A DNA stretch of 35,899 nucleotides. Source: an uncultured Planctomycetaceae bacterium (GTDB lineage Bacteria; Planctomycetota; Planctomycetia; Pirellulales; UBA1268). The notes under the pieces were generated by a model, which worked only from the letters and a program-made list of their open reading frames with translations, was not told the origin of the DNA and searched no databases. The first letter of the stretch is position 1; the number at the start of each line of letters is the position of its first letter. The DNA is taken from assembly GCA_903877395.1 (NCBI GenBank), contig CAIRDU010000352.1, forward strand, positions 1 to 35,899, written 5' to 3'. Positions 22,146-30,443 of the stretch are shown one piece after another. The position numbers and the translations under genes are program-made.

Positions 22146-23420
22146 ATGCGGCACGGATGCCGGAACCAGATTCTCTTTCTTGCGCGCAGTCGCGAGGGCG
22201 CGGCGCGCTGCGCTGCGATGGTTGCCGGAGGGATCGCGACGATCGCACTGGTGGCAACCGTGGTGCTGCCAGCCCGCGCTGATCCCGTAAGTCCGTGGGC
22301 TACTGGCGGCGCACAAACGAAGCCTGGCGACAACGACGGCAAACCCAGTGTCGCTAAAATTGCGCAGGTGCCCGTATCGCAGGCACATGCCATGCCCGGC
22401 ACCGTGGTTCAAGGCGGCGCGATGCCTCAGGGATGGCAACCACAGGCGATACCCTATCAGGCCGTCGGCCCGGATGGCCGGCCAGTGACGATGTATTATG
22501 CACCCACATATGTCTTTACCTATCCAATTGGTCCGTCGATAGCGACACCTGCTGCCACAAGATCTCCGTCGGCAGTCAATCGTCGGCAGGCGTATGGGCA
22601 GCCTGCTGCAAACGGCTGGAACTATCAGACTCAAGGAGCGATCCCACCACCTGTCTATGCGTTGCCTCCGTCGACTACTGCTCGCTACCAACCCGCGCCG
22701 TATCAGTTTCCGGCGGGAGCCAATGCCTTGGGCGGCACGCCGCTGCTGCCCCCCAACTCTGCCGGACCAGCGGCGGCAACGGCGCAGTTTCCATCGCAAC
22801 AGTTTCCCGTGCCGCCTCAACCGCAATCTCCTGCGCTGCCAGCGAATTCCCTCTCGCCACCACCTACGCAATGGGTACCAGCAAGTCGGGATGCACTGCC
22901 GGATCCATCTGTGCCCGCACAGCCTGTCAGTTCTGTGCCATCGCTGCCAGCGAATGGCGTACCACCTCAGCCCCCGGCCAGTCGTGCCGCCAATGCTCAC
23001 CTGTGGCGAGTGGTCGGCGTACACGATGGCGACACAATCACCTGTATCGACAACAACAACACGCAGCAAACAATCCGCATGGCCGAAATAGACGCTCCTG
23101 AACTGGGACAGGATTTCGGCACGGTATCGCGGGAAGCCATGGCCGCGATGGTGTTTGGCAAAACTGTGGACGTAACTGATAGCGGCAAAGATCGCTACGG
23201 GCGTTGGGTCAGCCACATCTCAGTCAATGGCCTCGATGTGAATCAAGAGATGATCGCCACGGGCAACGCCTGGCATTATGCAGCGTATTCCAGCGATCCA
23301 TCGCTCGCTGCATTGCAGTCGCAGGCGCAGACACAAAAACTCGGCCTCTGGGCCCAGCCAAATCCAACACCTCCGTGGAACTATCGTAAAAACGGCACCA
23401 ATCCAGCCCCAGGCAATTGA
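22146..23420 (+). CDS. Exported thermonuclease-like (SNase) protein
   Basis: A 424-residue protein with an N-terminal signal region (hydrophobic about 23-42, PARAD as cleavage zone), a ~235-residue Pro/Gln/Ala/Ser-rich middle, and a C-terminal staphylococcal-nuclease fold from about residue 284. The key residues of that family are present: R311, D316 and E319 in RMAEIDAPE, and R353 in DRYGRW. It should therefore be an active calcium-dependent nuclease outside the cytoplasm, perhaps for nucleic acid scavenging. The strong AGGAGG nine bases upstream fixes ATG 22146. The long antisense ORF (22116..23216) is a shadow caused by the biased composition. Confidence 0.85.
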   Translation: MRHGCRNQILFLARSREGAARCAAMVAGGIATIALVATVVLPARADPVSPWATGGAQTKPGDNDGKPSVAKIAQVPVSQAHAMPGTVVQGGAMPQGWQPQAIPYQAVGPDGRPVTMYYAPTYVFTYPIGPSIATPAATRSPSAVNRRQAYGQPAANGWNYQTQGAIPPPVYALPPSTTARYQPAPYQFPAGANALGGTPLLPPNSAGPAAATAQFPSQQFPVPPQPQSPALPANSLSPPPTQWVPASRDALPDPSVPAQPVSSVPSLPANGVPPQPPASRAANAHLWRVVGVHDGDTITCIDNNNTQQTIRMAEIDAPELGQDFGTVSREAMAAMVFGKTVDVTDSGKDRYGRWVSHISVNGLDVNQEMIATGNAWHYAAYSSDPSLAALQSQAQTQKLGLWAQPNPTPPWNYRKNGTNPAPGN

Positions 23421-23466
23421 GAGACCTGCGGGGGCGAAGCCTTTTGTTAAGAGAACTCCAGAACAG

Positions 23467-24873
23467 TCAGAACGAACCGAACACCGTGCCGAGAAACACA
23501 ACGACTGCGGTGGCCACCAGCGGACAGATCACCGTCACCACACCGACATCACGATAACTCTGTCGGTGAGTGACGCCGCAAATGAGCAGCAGCGTGATCA
23601 CAGCACCGTTGTGAGGCAGACTGTCCAGACAACCGCAGGACATCGAAGCAACTCGGTGCAGCAATTGGGGGTCGATTCCCATCGTAATTGCTCGATCGTA
23701 ATATGTTTCCCCTAGGGTTTTGAGCGCGATACTCAGGCCACCAGAAGCCGAACCCGTAATGGCCGCGAGCGCGTTCACTGCGATCGCTTCCGACACAAGC
23801 GGGTTTGCTGGCGCGATCCCGGTCACAAAGTTCTGGACGACTGCAAACCCTGCCAACGATTGAATCGTATTGCCATAACCATACTCACAAGCCGTATTCA
23901 ACACTGGCAGAAGCGATGATTTCGCTCCCAGCGAAAGCGATACTCTGAGCTTCTCAACGGATCGATAATGCAGCACTCCTGTGATCAGCAGTGTCACGAA
24001 TAGCGACAGAATTGTGGACCATTGCCCAACCACCTTGCTGAGTTCGGTTTTCCCAAACCGCTCTTCCGACAGATAACTCACATCCCACCCTGGGATGATC
24101 AACTGCGAGAACAGAAAGCTCAGCCCAATCACGCACACAATGGGCGCGAACGCCTTCCAGGCTGATGGCAGCGATCGGCTTGCGTCCGCGTCCGAAGTGA
24201 CAGGGGAACTTTCATCCGACGAAAGCAGAGGCCCGAACCCTTCACCATTGTTTCGAGCCCTTGCGACGCAGGAGTTCAGCCACAGCATTCCCAGTAATAA
24301 CATGATCGCTCCGCCGATACAGCCCAACCCTGGCGCGGCAAACGATGTCGTTCGAAAGAACTGCATCGGGATCTGATTTTGAATCTGCATCGTCCCTGGC
24401 AACGCCGTCATCGTGAATGTGAAAGAGCCCAGTGCAATGGCGGCGGGGATCAGACGGCGAGGAATAGTGGCTTCCCGAAAGAGTGATCGCGAGAGTGGAA
24501 ACACAGCGAACACCACAACAAACAACGAAACCCCGCCATAGGTCAGGATTGCACAACTCAGCACGATTGCCAGAACGGTTCGCTCGACGCCGACGGCCAG
24601 AACAATCACGTTGGCAATCTTCGCCGCACATCCGGAATCCTCCATCAGCTTTCCAAGCAGTGCTCCAAGTAAAAAGAGTGGGAAATAATCCTTCACAAAC
24701 TGCCCGACGCTGCCCATGAAAATCTGCGTATACGCCGCGAGCCATGGCAAGTTGCCATCACACATGACAGCCAACAGCGCACAGACAGGCGCAAGAATCA
24801 GCACGCTGGTGTCTCGGTAGGCCAGATAAATCAGCAGCAGCAGCGACAGTACAATTCCGGCAACGCCAATCAT
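23467..24873 (-). CDS. GntP-family permease
   Basis: A 468-residue polytopic membrane protein with roughly twelve hydrophobic segments. It resembles the GntP family of proton-coupled organic acid symporters: FPLFLLGALLGKLMEDSG near the second helix group, ALPGTMQIQNQIP, and the late signature CLDSLPHNGAVITLL with THRQSY. Substrates in the family include gluconate and hydroxy acids; none can be assigned here. ATG 24873 is preferred over the tracked 24918 because GAGGG lies seven bases upstream and the first helix then begins at once. No catabolic gene is adjacent. Confidence 0.85.
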   Translation of the reverse strand: MIGVAGIVLSLLLLIYLAYRDTSVLILAPVCALLAVMCDGNLPWLAAYTQIFMGSVGQFVKDYFPLFLLGALLGKLMEDSGCAAKIANVIVLAVGVERTVLAIVLSCAILTYGGVSLFVVVFAVFPLSRSLFREATIPRRLIPAAIALGSFTFTMTALPGTMQIQNQIPMQFFRTTSFAAPGLGCIGGAIMLLLGMLWLNSCVARARNNGEGFGPLLSSDESSPVTSDADASRSLPSAWKAFAPIVCVIGLSFLFSQLIIPGWDVSYLSEERFGKTELSKVVGQWSTILSLFVTLLITGVLHYRSVEKLRVSLSLGAKSSLLPVLNTACEYGYGNTIQSLAGFAVVQNFVTGIAPANPLVSEAIAVNALAAITGSASGGLSIALKTLGETYYDRAITMGIDPQLLHRVASMSCGCLDSLPHNGAVITLLLICGVTHRQSYRDVGVVTVICPLVATAVVVFLGTVFGSF

Positions 24874-25067
24874 GAAGCGACCCTCGTGGCAAGAACCAAC
24901 ATCCCGCAGAACGGACATTCTTGCCCGTCTCTTTTTGGTTTCGCTTGCGTGAGCCTTGCCTTTTTAAAACGACCGTCCACTTGCTGCACTTCCGACAGCT
25001 CCTTTTAGAGACAGCCGCATACATTCGGGCAGCAGCCTCACGAATGGCACCTTCTCATTGGCGCCGC

Positions 25068-25745
25068 TCAACGGGATCGCATGTCGCGTCGGGCCTGAGT
25101 GCGCTTGCCACGCGATGCGGCGTGACCGAGCCTGCGGGCGCCAAGGCCTTCTTGTTTGATGCGACCAGCTTTGGCAGCGGTGAGGGCCGATCGTTGCTTG
25201 ACGCGATCAAACTGGATCGCTTGCGTGGTCGACAGAGCCGACAGGTCTGCCCGGACTGCGGCTCGGCTTGCCCTCGCAGAGACTCGCGCGGCGATCTTTG
25301 CTCGCGGGGCGACCTTTGCTTGCGCGGCGATCTTCACTCGCGGGGCGATCTTTGCCTGCGCGGCGATCTTCACTCGCTTGGCGACCAAGCCGACTTTTTT
25401 TGAAGCAGCCACGGTTTTTTTTGCGAGCGACTTCGAGATAGGTGAACTGGTCACCAGAGATGCCAATTCGGCCAGCCGTTTCTCAAGACGGACGACTGCG
25501 GCGGAAAAGAGATTGTGTTTTTCAAGCGAACGGACGTTGGTCGGTCGTGTTGCCGCCCCGGCGGTGCGCTTTGTGGATCGCATCTGACTTTCGTGAAGGT
25601 CACGCCACTTATTGCGAAGGACGCGGGCCTGCTTGGCAGCAGCTTGCACTTGGACGTGCGTGGCCTTGGCCAGCGATTGGCCAATACTTGAGTCCAGAAA
25701 CATTTTCTCTGCTTTGGTCAGCAACGCGAGGATTTTTTTTGCCAT
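25068..25745 (-). CDS. Basic Lys/Ala/Arg-rich protein with H1-like repeats
   Basis: A 225-residue, very basic protein. Residues 1-100 look like helical sequence of normal complexity (MAKKILALLTKAEKMF, later a VVRLEKRLAELASL heptad-like stretch). From about 105 onward it is dominated by Lys, Arg and Ala, with five tandem hexapeptides K(I/V)A(A/P)(Q/R)(A/V) at 126-155. No signal peptide or cofactor motif is seen. The composition resembles histone H1-like and AlgP-like bacterial DNA-binding proteins, so a nucleoid or RNA-binding role is a reasonable guess, not a demonstrated one. ATG 25745 has no clear ribosome binding site. Plus-strand ORFs across it are shadows of the repeat. Confidence 0.6.
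   Translation of the reverse strand: MAKKILALLTKAEKMFLDSSIGQSLAKATHVQVQAAAKQARVLRNKWRDLHESQMRSTKRTAGAATRPTNVRSLEKHNLFSAAVVRLEKRLAELASLVTSSPISKSLAKKTVAASKKVGLVAKRVKIAAQAKIAPRVKIAAQAKVAPRAKIAARVSARASRAAVRADLSALSTTQAIQFDRVKQRSALTAAKAGRIKQEGLGARRLGHAASRGKRTQARRDMRSR
25281..25370 (-). repeat. Five 18-base tandem repeats coding the hexapeptides
   Basis: Ninety bases consist of five 18-base units that encode KIAAQA, KIAPRV, KIAAQA, KVAPRA and KIAARV. The alternation gives a 36-base higher-order period. Copies differ mainly at wobble positions, which fits older duplication under protein-level constraint. Confidence 0.85.
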
Positions 25746-25822
25746 AGGAATAAACGACGGTCTCTCTTAAAGGGTAGAAACTCGAAACAGACTCACTGCG
25801 TGAGTCCTCCATAAAAACAAAG

Positions 25823-25895
25823 AGCGGGCGAAGGGACTCGAACCCTCGACATCCAGCTTGGGAAGCTAGCACTCTACCAACTGAGTTACGCCCGC
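25823..25895 (-). tRNA. tRNA-Gly (anticodon CCC)
   Basis: On the minus strand the 73 bases fold as a tRNA: acceptor GCGGGCG pairs with CGCCCGC, the anticodon arm is CTAGC-TTCCCAA-GCTGG with anticodon CCC, and the T arm contains GGGTTCGAGTCCC. It closely resembles bacterial tRNA-Gly(CCC), which reads GGG. CCA is not encoded. Confidence 0.95.
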
Positions 25896-26033
25896 GCATA
25901 TGAACGCGTCAGAGTCTATCAGATTTTGTGATTCCTTCACGAGTGCCTGTTGGAGATCAAGCCATGGGAGTTGCTCTCGGATACAATCGTGGAATTCGTC
26001 CGGTGGACACGCACGTTTGCCTTCGCACACTCC

Positions 26034-26057
26034 GAAAAACAACACAGCCCCTGTGTT
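26034..26057 (-). terminator. Rho-independent terminator of the ABC transporter operon
   Basis: On the minus strand AACACAG-GGG-CTGTGTT forms a 7-base perfect stem with a 3-base loop and is followed by GTTTTT. The stem overlaps the TAA stop of the substrate-binding protein gene, so termination would occur directly at the operon end. Confidence 0.7.
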
Positions 26058-27153
26058 ACGGCATGAGTTCGGTGAATGGACCGGCGAGAACCGCAGTCGG
26101 GCGATTGTGCCGCCCATTTGAATCAATCACAATGCGGGCCTGTTCCAGTAGGTCATCCGGCACCCGCCACACGTTGGGGGCCGCTCCTTGGGCGGTCAGG
26201 TTGACGAGCAAATAAGGGGGTATTTCGCGGGCTGTTTCACGGATTGGTACCGTGCGAGGGTCGGTGCCGTCGAGCAAATCGGCGGCCAGTCGACCGGCCG
26301 CCAGACCAACTTCTTGAAAGTTGAATCCCACATCAAAGAACGTGCCTCGCTCCGGCACTCCTGGGTTCACGGTGAACACGGGCACGCCCGCCTTGCCAGC
26401 AGCAGTGATGATCGAATCGAGTGCACTGATAACCGTTGTATCGCCTGGCACAAAGATGGCCTCGGCACCCCGCGAGATTGTAGATTGAATGGCCTCGATC
26501 ACACCCGAGGAGTTTTCCACGGCGGCTTCTAGCAATTCAATGCCAGAGGAGGCACAACTGGCCCGGGCCAACTCCATGAAACGGCGAGAATTACTTTCAG
26601 CGGGATTGTGAGCCACTCCCACTCGCTTGAGCCGAGGGTTGATCCGCCTAGCACACCGGAACGTCGCGTCCACCGGCGCAAGGCTGCCGTAGCCCACCAC
26701 ATGCGGCGGGTGTATGAGTGGATCGGAGCGGTCTAGGCCAATCCCCGCCGAGAATGGATCGGCTACCGCCGCGAAGACGTGCTTGAGTCGACCGCGGGTA
26801 TTGGCCGTTGCGACTGCTTGGAGTGAGGGCGTGCTGGAGGTCAGCACAAGATCGAATGGTCCGCCAACAATCTCTCTCGCGATAGCGTTGCCCTGAGACA
26901 TGTCTCCCTCGGCATTGAACCGGCGGACCGTCATCGTCTTCCCGTCGATATAGCCTCGCTCGGCAAGGCCTGCCAGCATTCCAGTGATGGCATCGTCGAG
27001 CACCGTCGAACTCACCTGCTGGAGTACGGCAATGGCTGGCAATACCCTAGCCGACGACTGACGGTCAGTCGCCAACAACAACGCCGATGCACCAGCCAGC
27101 AGAAAAATGGTGGGCAGCGAGCGACGCAGCACGGCGGTCAGATTCGAGTGCAT
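26056..27153 (-). CDS. ABC transporter substrate-binding protein (TrpX-like)
   Basis: A 365-residue exported protein with a signal peptide (hydrophobic about 13-29) and a two-lobed periplasmic binding fold of the ABC_sub_bind family (PF04392, COG2984). Typical are IAVLQQVSSTVLDDAITGMLAGLAE at the start, the FDLVLTSSTPSLQA stretch, and FVPGDTTVISALDSI with PVFTVNPGVPERGTFFDVGFNF later. In streptococci such proteins (TrpX) work with TrpY and TrpZ and were linked to tryptophan; the substrate here is unknown. No lipobox is seen. The gene is last in the operon, 45 bases after the ATPase gene. Confidence 0.88.
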   Translation of the reverse strand: MHSNLTAVLRRSLPTIFLLAGASALLLATDRQSSARVLPAIAVLQQVSSTVLDDAITGMLAGLAERGYIDGKTMTVRRFNAEGDMSQGNAIAREIVGGPFDLVLTSSTPSLQAVATANTRGRLKHVFAAVADPFSAGIGLDRSDPLIHPPHVVGYGSLAPVDATFRCARRINPRLKRVGVAHNPAESNSRRFMELARASCASSGIELLEAAVENSSGVIEAIQSTISRGAEAIFVPGDTTVISALDSIITAAGKAGVPVFTVNPGVPERGTFFDVGFNFQEVGLAAGRLAADLLDGTDPRTVPIRETAREIPPYLLVNLTAQGAAPNVWRVPDDLLEQARIVIDSNGRHNRPTAVLAGPFTELMP

Positions 27154-27198
27154 GGGGAGATGGTGCCGATCATGTTTGAGGTTTCTATCGAGAACTGC

Positions 27199-28041
27199 TT
27201 ACACGTACAAATCCGCGAGCGTCTGTGCCGCAGTGTCGTCCAGTTGGTCGGCGCATCGCAAGCGATCGAATCGAGCGGCCAGATCATCGGCCGTCAGTCG
27301 TCGTTTGGTAGCCCCTTGCACATCCAGAGCAATTTTTCCGCGGTGCACAAGCAACAATCGATCGCCGAGCGCCGCAGCCTGTTTGAGCGAATGGGTCACC
27401 ATGAAGGCGGTGAGCTGATGTTCTCGCACCAACGTCGCTGTAGCATGCACCACTCGATCAGCTGCAGCCGGGTCGAGGGCAGATGTGTGTTCGTCGAGCA
27501 GGAGGAGATCGGGCCTGTGCCAGGTCGCCATGACGAGCGAGACAATCTGCCGCTGGCCACCGGAAAGTGAGCCGATGGGCTGATCCAGCCGGGCATCCAG
27601 TCCTGGCACGATTGCGCCGAGTCGCTGGGCCGCCTCGGCGCGGAGCACGCGATTGGTGGCCCACTTCAGGCCCGCTCGTCGGCCGCGACAGGCCGCCACG
27701 GCGATGTTCTCTAGCACCGTGAGGCTCGCGGCAGTACCGGCGCGAGGATCTTGAAAGACCCGTCCGAGGAGCCGTGCTCGCTGGTCTTCGCGCCAGTGCG
27801 TGATGGCGTGGCCTGCCAGACGCATGCTGCCCGAGTTGAGTCGCACCGTCCCGGCAATGGCGTTGAGTAGCGTGCTCTTGCCAGACCCGTTGGTGCCGAT
27901 CACCACCACAAAAGAACCGGCCGGCGCGCTGAGTGTGACGCCATCCACAGCCCGCACGACGGGGCCACCAGGGGCGGCAAATGTGACAGTGGCATCGGTG
28001 AGTTCAAGCATGAGTTGGCCGGGCGGTATGTTGGGAATCAT
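27199..28041 (-). CDS. ABC transporter ATPase (TrpZ/COG1101-like)
   Basis: A 280-residue ATPase with all nucleotide-binding motifs: Walker A GTNGSGKS (49-56), Q-loop glutamine near 97, signature LSGGQ (159-163), Walker B LLLLDE (179-184) and the switch histidine in VTHS. It powers import through the permease encoded upstream. The tracked ORF extends to 28134, but I place the start at ATG 28041, which shares one base with the permease stop (TAATG), implying translational coupling. An alternative start is ATG 28011. Confidence 0.92.
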   Translation of the reverse strand: MIPNIPPGQLMLELTDATVTFAAPGGPVVRAVDGVTLSAPAGSFVVVIGTNGSGKSTLLNAIAGTVRLNSGSMRLAGHAITHWREDQRARLLGRVFQDPRAGTAASLTVLENIAVAACRGRRAGLKWATNRVLRAEAAQRLGAIVPGLDARLDQPIGSLSGGQRQIVSLVMATWHRPDLLLLDEHTSALDPAAADRVVHATATLVREHQLTAFMVTHSLKQAAALGDRLLLVHRGKIALDVQGATKRRLTADDLAARFDRLRCADQLDDTAAQTLADLYV

Positions 28042-28955
28042 TAGCGAGAAGGGGATGTCTGATCGCGGCGGACAAAACAACGTGGTGCAACAAGCGCCGT
28101 GAGAACGACAACAGCCGTCGTGAATTTGAGCCAATCGGGATCGAGGCCAGCGCGGAGTGCTGCGGCCACGAGCAGCCGGAATGTGACGCTCCCCGCCACG
28201 GTGCCAATCAGCGCACCACCCAGACGCGCCGGGCCCACGAGTGCTGCGCCAAGAAACACGCTGGCCATGCCCCAGACTACCATGCCGATGCCCATCTGAA
28301 CGTCGGCGAACCCTTGATACTGCGCGATCAGCGATCCGGCTAGTCCCGTCAGCGAGTTGGCAATCGCAAGTCCGGCAATCGTCATTGCGCCCGTATGGCG
28401 GCCGAGCGCTCTGGCCATCGTGGGTGTGTCGCCGCCAGCCCGCATCGCGGTGCCCAACTGCGTTCGAAAAAAGAGATAGAGCGAGAGGATCGTGACGGAG
28501 GCCGCCAGCACAAGACAGCCAAGCCGGGCTGCTTCGCCCGCTGTGACGGCGTCAAATCCCAAGAGTTGTGCCACTGGAAGCAGGATCACTTCGACCCGGT
28601 CTAAGAGCGTGGTCACGCCGGACAGCGGCACATTACTTCTTCCGAGTACGACGAGATTCACGCTGGCCAGCGCCGTTGTCATGAGGATGCCCGCCAAGAG
28701 CGGCTCTACTCCTAGCACGGCATAGAGCGTGCCGGTGCAAACGCCAGCTGCTGCGCCGGCCAGCATGCCGCCGAGCGTGGCAACGACCGGATCCACGCCT
28801 GCCACCAGCAGCACCGTAGAGACCACAGCGCCCAGCGTGAATGATCCGTCGGTGGTGATGTCTGGAAACGAAAACAGCCGGTAGCTGACGAACACCCCCA
28901 GCGCCACGAACCCCAGCGCGATTCCGAACGACCACGTAGAGAGCAATGTGATCAC
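28041..28955 (-). CDS. ABC transporter permease (TrpY/COG4120-like)
   Basis: A 304-residue integral membrane protein with about eight hydrophobic segments, resembling the BPD_transp_2 permease family (PF02653). The segment FSFPDITTDGSFTLGA is characteristic of the COG4120 branch paired with PF04392 binding proteins. The start is GTG 28955: GGGAGGT lies directly upstream and the codon overlaps the stop of the STAS gene as GTGA. It ends on the ATPase start. The overlaps at both ends imply tight co-translation. Confidence 0.9.
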   Translation of the reverse strand: MITLLSTWSFGIALGFVALGVFVSYRLFSFPDITTDGSFTLGAVVSTVLLVAGVDPVVATLGGMLAGAAAGVCTGTLYAVLGVEPLLAGILMTTALASVNLVVLGRSNVPLSGVTTLLDRVEVILLPVAQLLGFDAVTAGEAARLGCLVLAASVTILSLYLFFRTQLGTAMRAGGDTPTMARALGRHTGAMTIAGLAIANSLTGLAGSLIAQYQGFADVQMGIGMVVWGMASVFLGAALVGPARLGGALIGTVAGSVTFRLLVAAALRAGLDPDWLKFTTAVVVLTALVAPRCFVRRDQTSPSR

Positions 28956-30310
28956 GCTACACCTCCCTCTTCAGATCGCTCTCCGGATCCCTCATGAAGC
29001 ACCAGCGGCGCAAACCAACACGCCCCTCGCACGAACTCCGACTGTCCGCTGCCCAGCACAGGCTGCGGGTCGCCCAAAATATGCACCACGGCCAGCGGAC
29101 CGGAAGTCGATAGATCTCGCACCGTGGCTGTGAGATCGGCGGCGCCACGCTTGAGCGGCCGATGCGTGAAAACAGCAGCATGCGCGTGGCCAGCAGGGCC
29201 ATTGGCGCCCAGCGAACGCAGGAACGGCGCGAGTTTTTCATCGGGCTGTTTGGCAGCCACGCCCACAACCAAAGCGGTGCGTTTCCCATGGACCGGCTCC
29301 CGAGAGAACGAGAGCCACCCAGCCGCAATCGCAGCGATCCCGCTGCGAGGATGATCTTGGGCCGAAGCATCAGCCAGAGGTCTGATTAATTCAACCCCAA
29401 CCAATCCGTACACCTCGCCGACGATCACAAAGGCAATGGCGCTTGCCTGCGATCGAGCCAGCAGACAGCCAGCCAGTTCATCCAGTCGCACGCTGGGCTC
29501 GTCATCGACTGGCTCAAAGCCCGCACGGCCACGGGGAAGTCCTTCCCACGAGAGCCCTGCAGCCATCCGTATCTCCGACACGAGGTCGCCAGTGCCAATG
29601 AGGGAATCGGCGGTGGCGAATGGACGCGGTGGCCGTAGGAAAACCGCTCCGCAAGCGGCCACCATCTCGCCGGCAGCTGCTGCTCCCTCCTCGGCAAAGG
29701 CAGCCAGTCCTAGGCCGAATGCATTGTGTGAGATTGCCACGCACGGGGCTTGGGCTGCGCCATCACCGGCAGTCACGTCGATGTTTCCCCACAGCGATGC
29801 CCGCAGTGGCACGGCTCCTGGGTGTTCGTAGCCAATCAGTCCGATTCGGCCGTTCCGCTCCAAAGAAGCTGGTGGTTCCACGCGGCGAGGCGAGCTCTGG
29901 TGCGTGAGTGTCTTCGACGCAGCAGCCGTGCCCGCCGCGCCATCGGGAGGAACCCGATCGCGTGGCTCCATCAAGAGAGGGGCCAATCGTGAGAGCGTCA
30001 ACACGCGGGTGACCGAGTGGCTGGCCGTACTGATCAGACAACTTCCCCCTGCAGCTTTGGCAGCGCGGTGAATATTAAAGAGTACTCGAATGCCGCCTGA
30101 ACTGAGAAAGCCGACGTCTGTCAGGTCCAGTCGAATGGAGTGCCGCCCCAACCGCAGTTCTTCAGCGACGGCCGCTTCGAGTTGCTCAGCGCATTCTGTG
30201 TCCAGCCGTCCATTGACAACCAGCTCCACATGATCGCTCGTAGAGTCGTCCTGTGGGGCCAAACTGCCTGCGGTGTCATCGGCAAACCGTCGGCTGATCG
30301 TAAGATCCAT
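28952..30310 (-). CDS. STAS-domain protein fused to a large unrecognised domain
   Basis: The 452-residue product has a STAS domain at about residues 26-115, of the type found in anti-sigma-factor antagonists. The phosphorylation-site region reads DVGFLSSGGIRVL, with S70 and S71 at or near the position of the regulatory serine of SpoIIAA. A Pro/Ala/Ser linker follows, then about 300 residues I do not recognise. They begin near GRIGLIGYEHPGAVPLRASL and include ISHNAFGLGLAAFAEEG, a DDEPSVRLDELAG stretch and GEVYGLVGVELIRPL. No membrane segment is present, so it is likely cytoplasmic. It is first in the ABC importer operon and overlaps the permease by 4 bases (GTGA), so it probably regulates or senses that importer. 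ATG 30310 is preferred to 30382 because the STAS fold begins soon after. Confidence 0.72.
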   Translation of the reverse strand: MDLTISRRFADDTAGSLAPQDDSTSDHVELVVNGRLDTECAEQLEAAVAEELRLGRHSIRLDLTDVGFLSSGGIRVLFNIHRAAKAAGGSCLISTASHSVTRVLTLSRLAPLLMEPRDRVPPDGAAGTAAASKTLTHQSSPRRVEPPASLERNGRIGLIGYEHPGAVPLRASLWGNIDVTAGDGAAQAPCVAISHNAFGLGLAAFAEEGAAAAGEMVAACGAVFLRPPRPFATADSLIGTGDLVSEIRMAAGLSWEGLPRGRAGFEPVDDEPSVRLDELAGCLLARSQASAIAFVIVGEVYGLVGVELIRPLADASAQDHPRSGIAAIAAGWLSFSREPVHGKRTALVVGVAAKQPDEKLAPFLRSLGANGPAGHAHAAVFTHRPLKRGAADLTATVRDLSTSGPLAVVHILGDPQPVLGSGQSEFVRGACWFAPLVLHEGSGERSEEGGVA

Positions 30311-30443
30311 ATACAAGAACGCCTTTAAAACGCTGTCCACTTGGGAAGATGGGTTCACCGGCCCAATCGCAATACGGGACAAATGCCTGCGGCTGCGTTA
30401 CGATTGATCGCAACAGTTTTGCCTTTTTAGGAGACATTTTTCA

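Noticed and set aside
22116-23216. Long 366-residue minus-strand ORF over the thermonuclease-like gene
   Set aside because: It is antisense to a gene with clear signal peptide, ribosome binding site and nuclease motifs; its Arg/Trp-rich product looks like a composition shadow.
25281-25370. Repeat array as a possible CRISPR
   Set aside because: Units are directly adjacent 18-mers without spacers and keep a coding frame.
24921-25403. Plus-strand ORF with pentapeptide-like SRGDLCLRGDLH repeats
   Set aside because: It is the reverse-strand reading of the 18-base repeat in the basic protein gene, without its own start signals.
25156-25587. Plus-strand ORF with repeated GAIFACAAIFTR
   Set aside because: Another antisense reading of the same tandem repeat.
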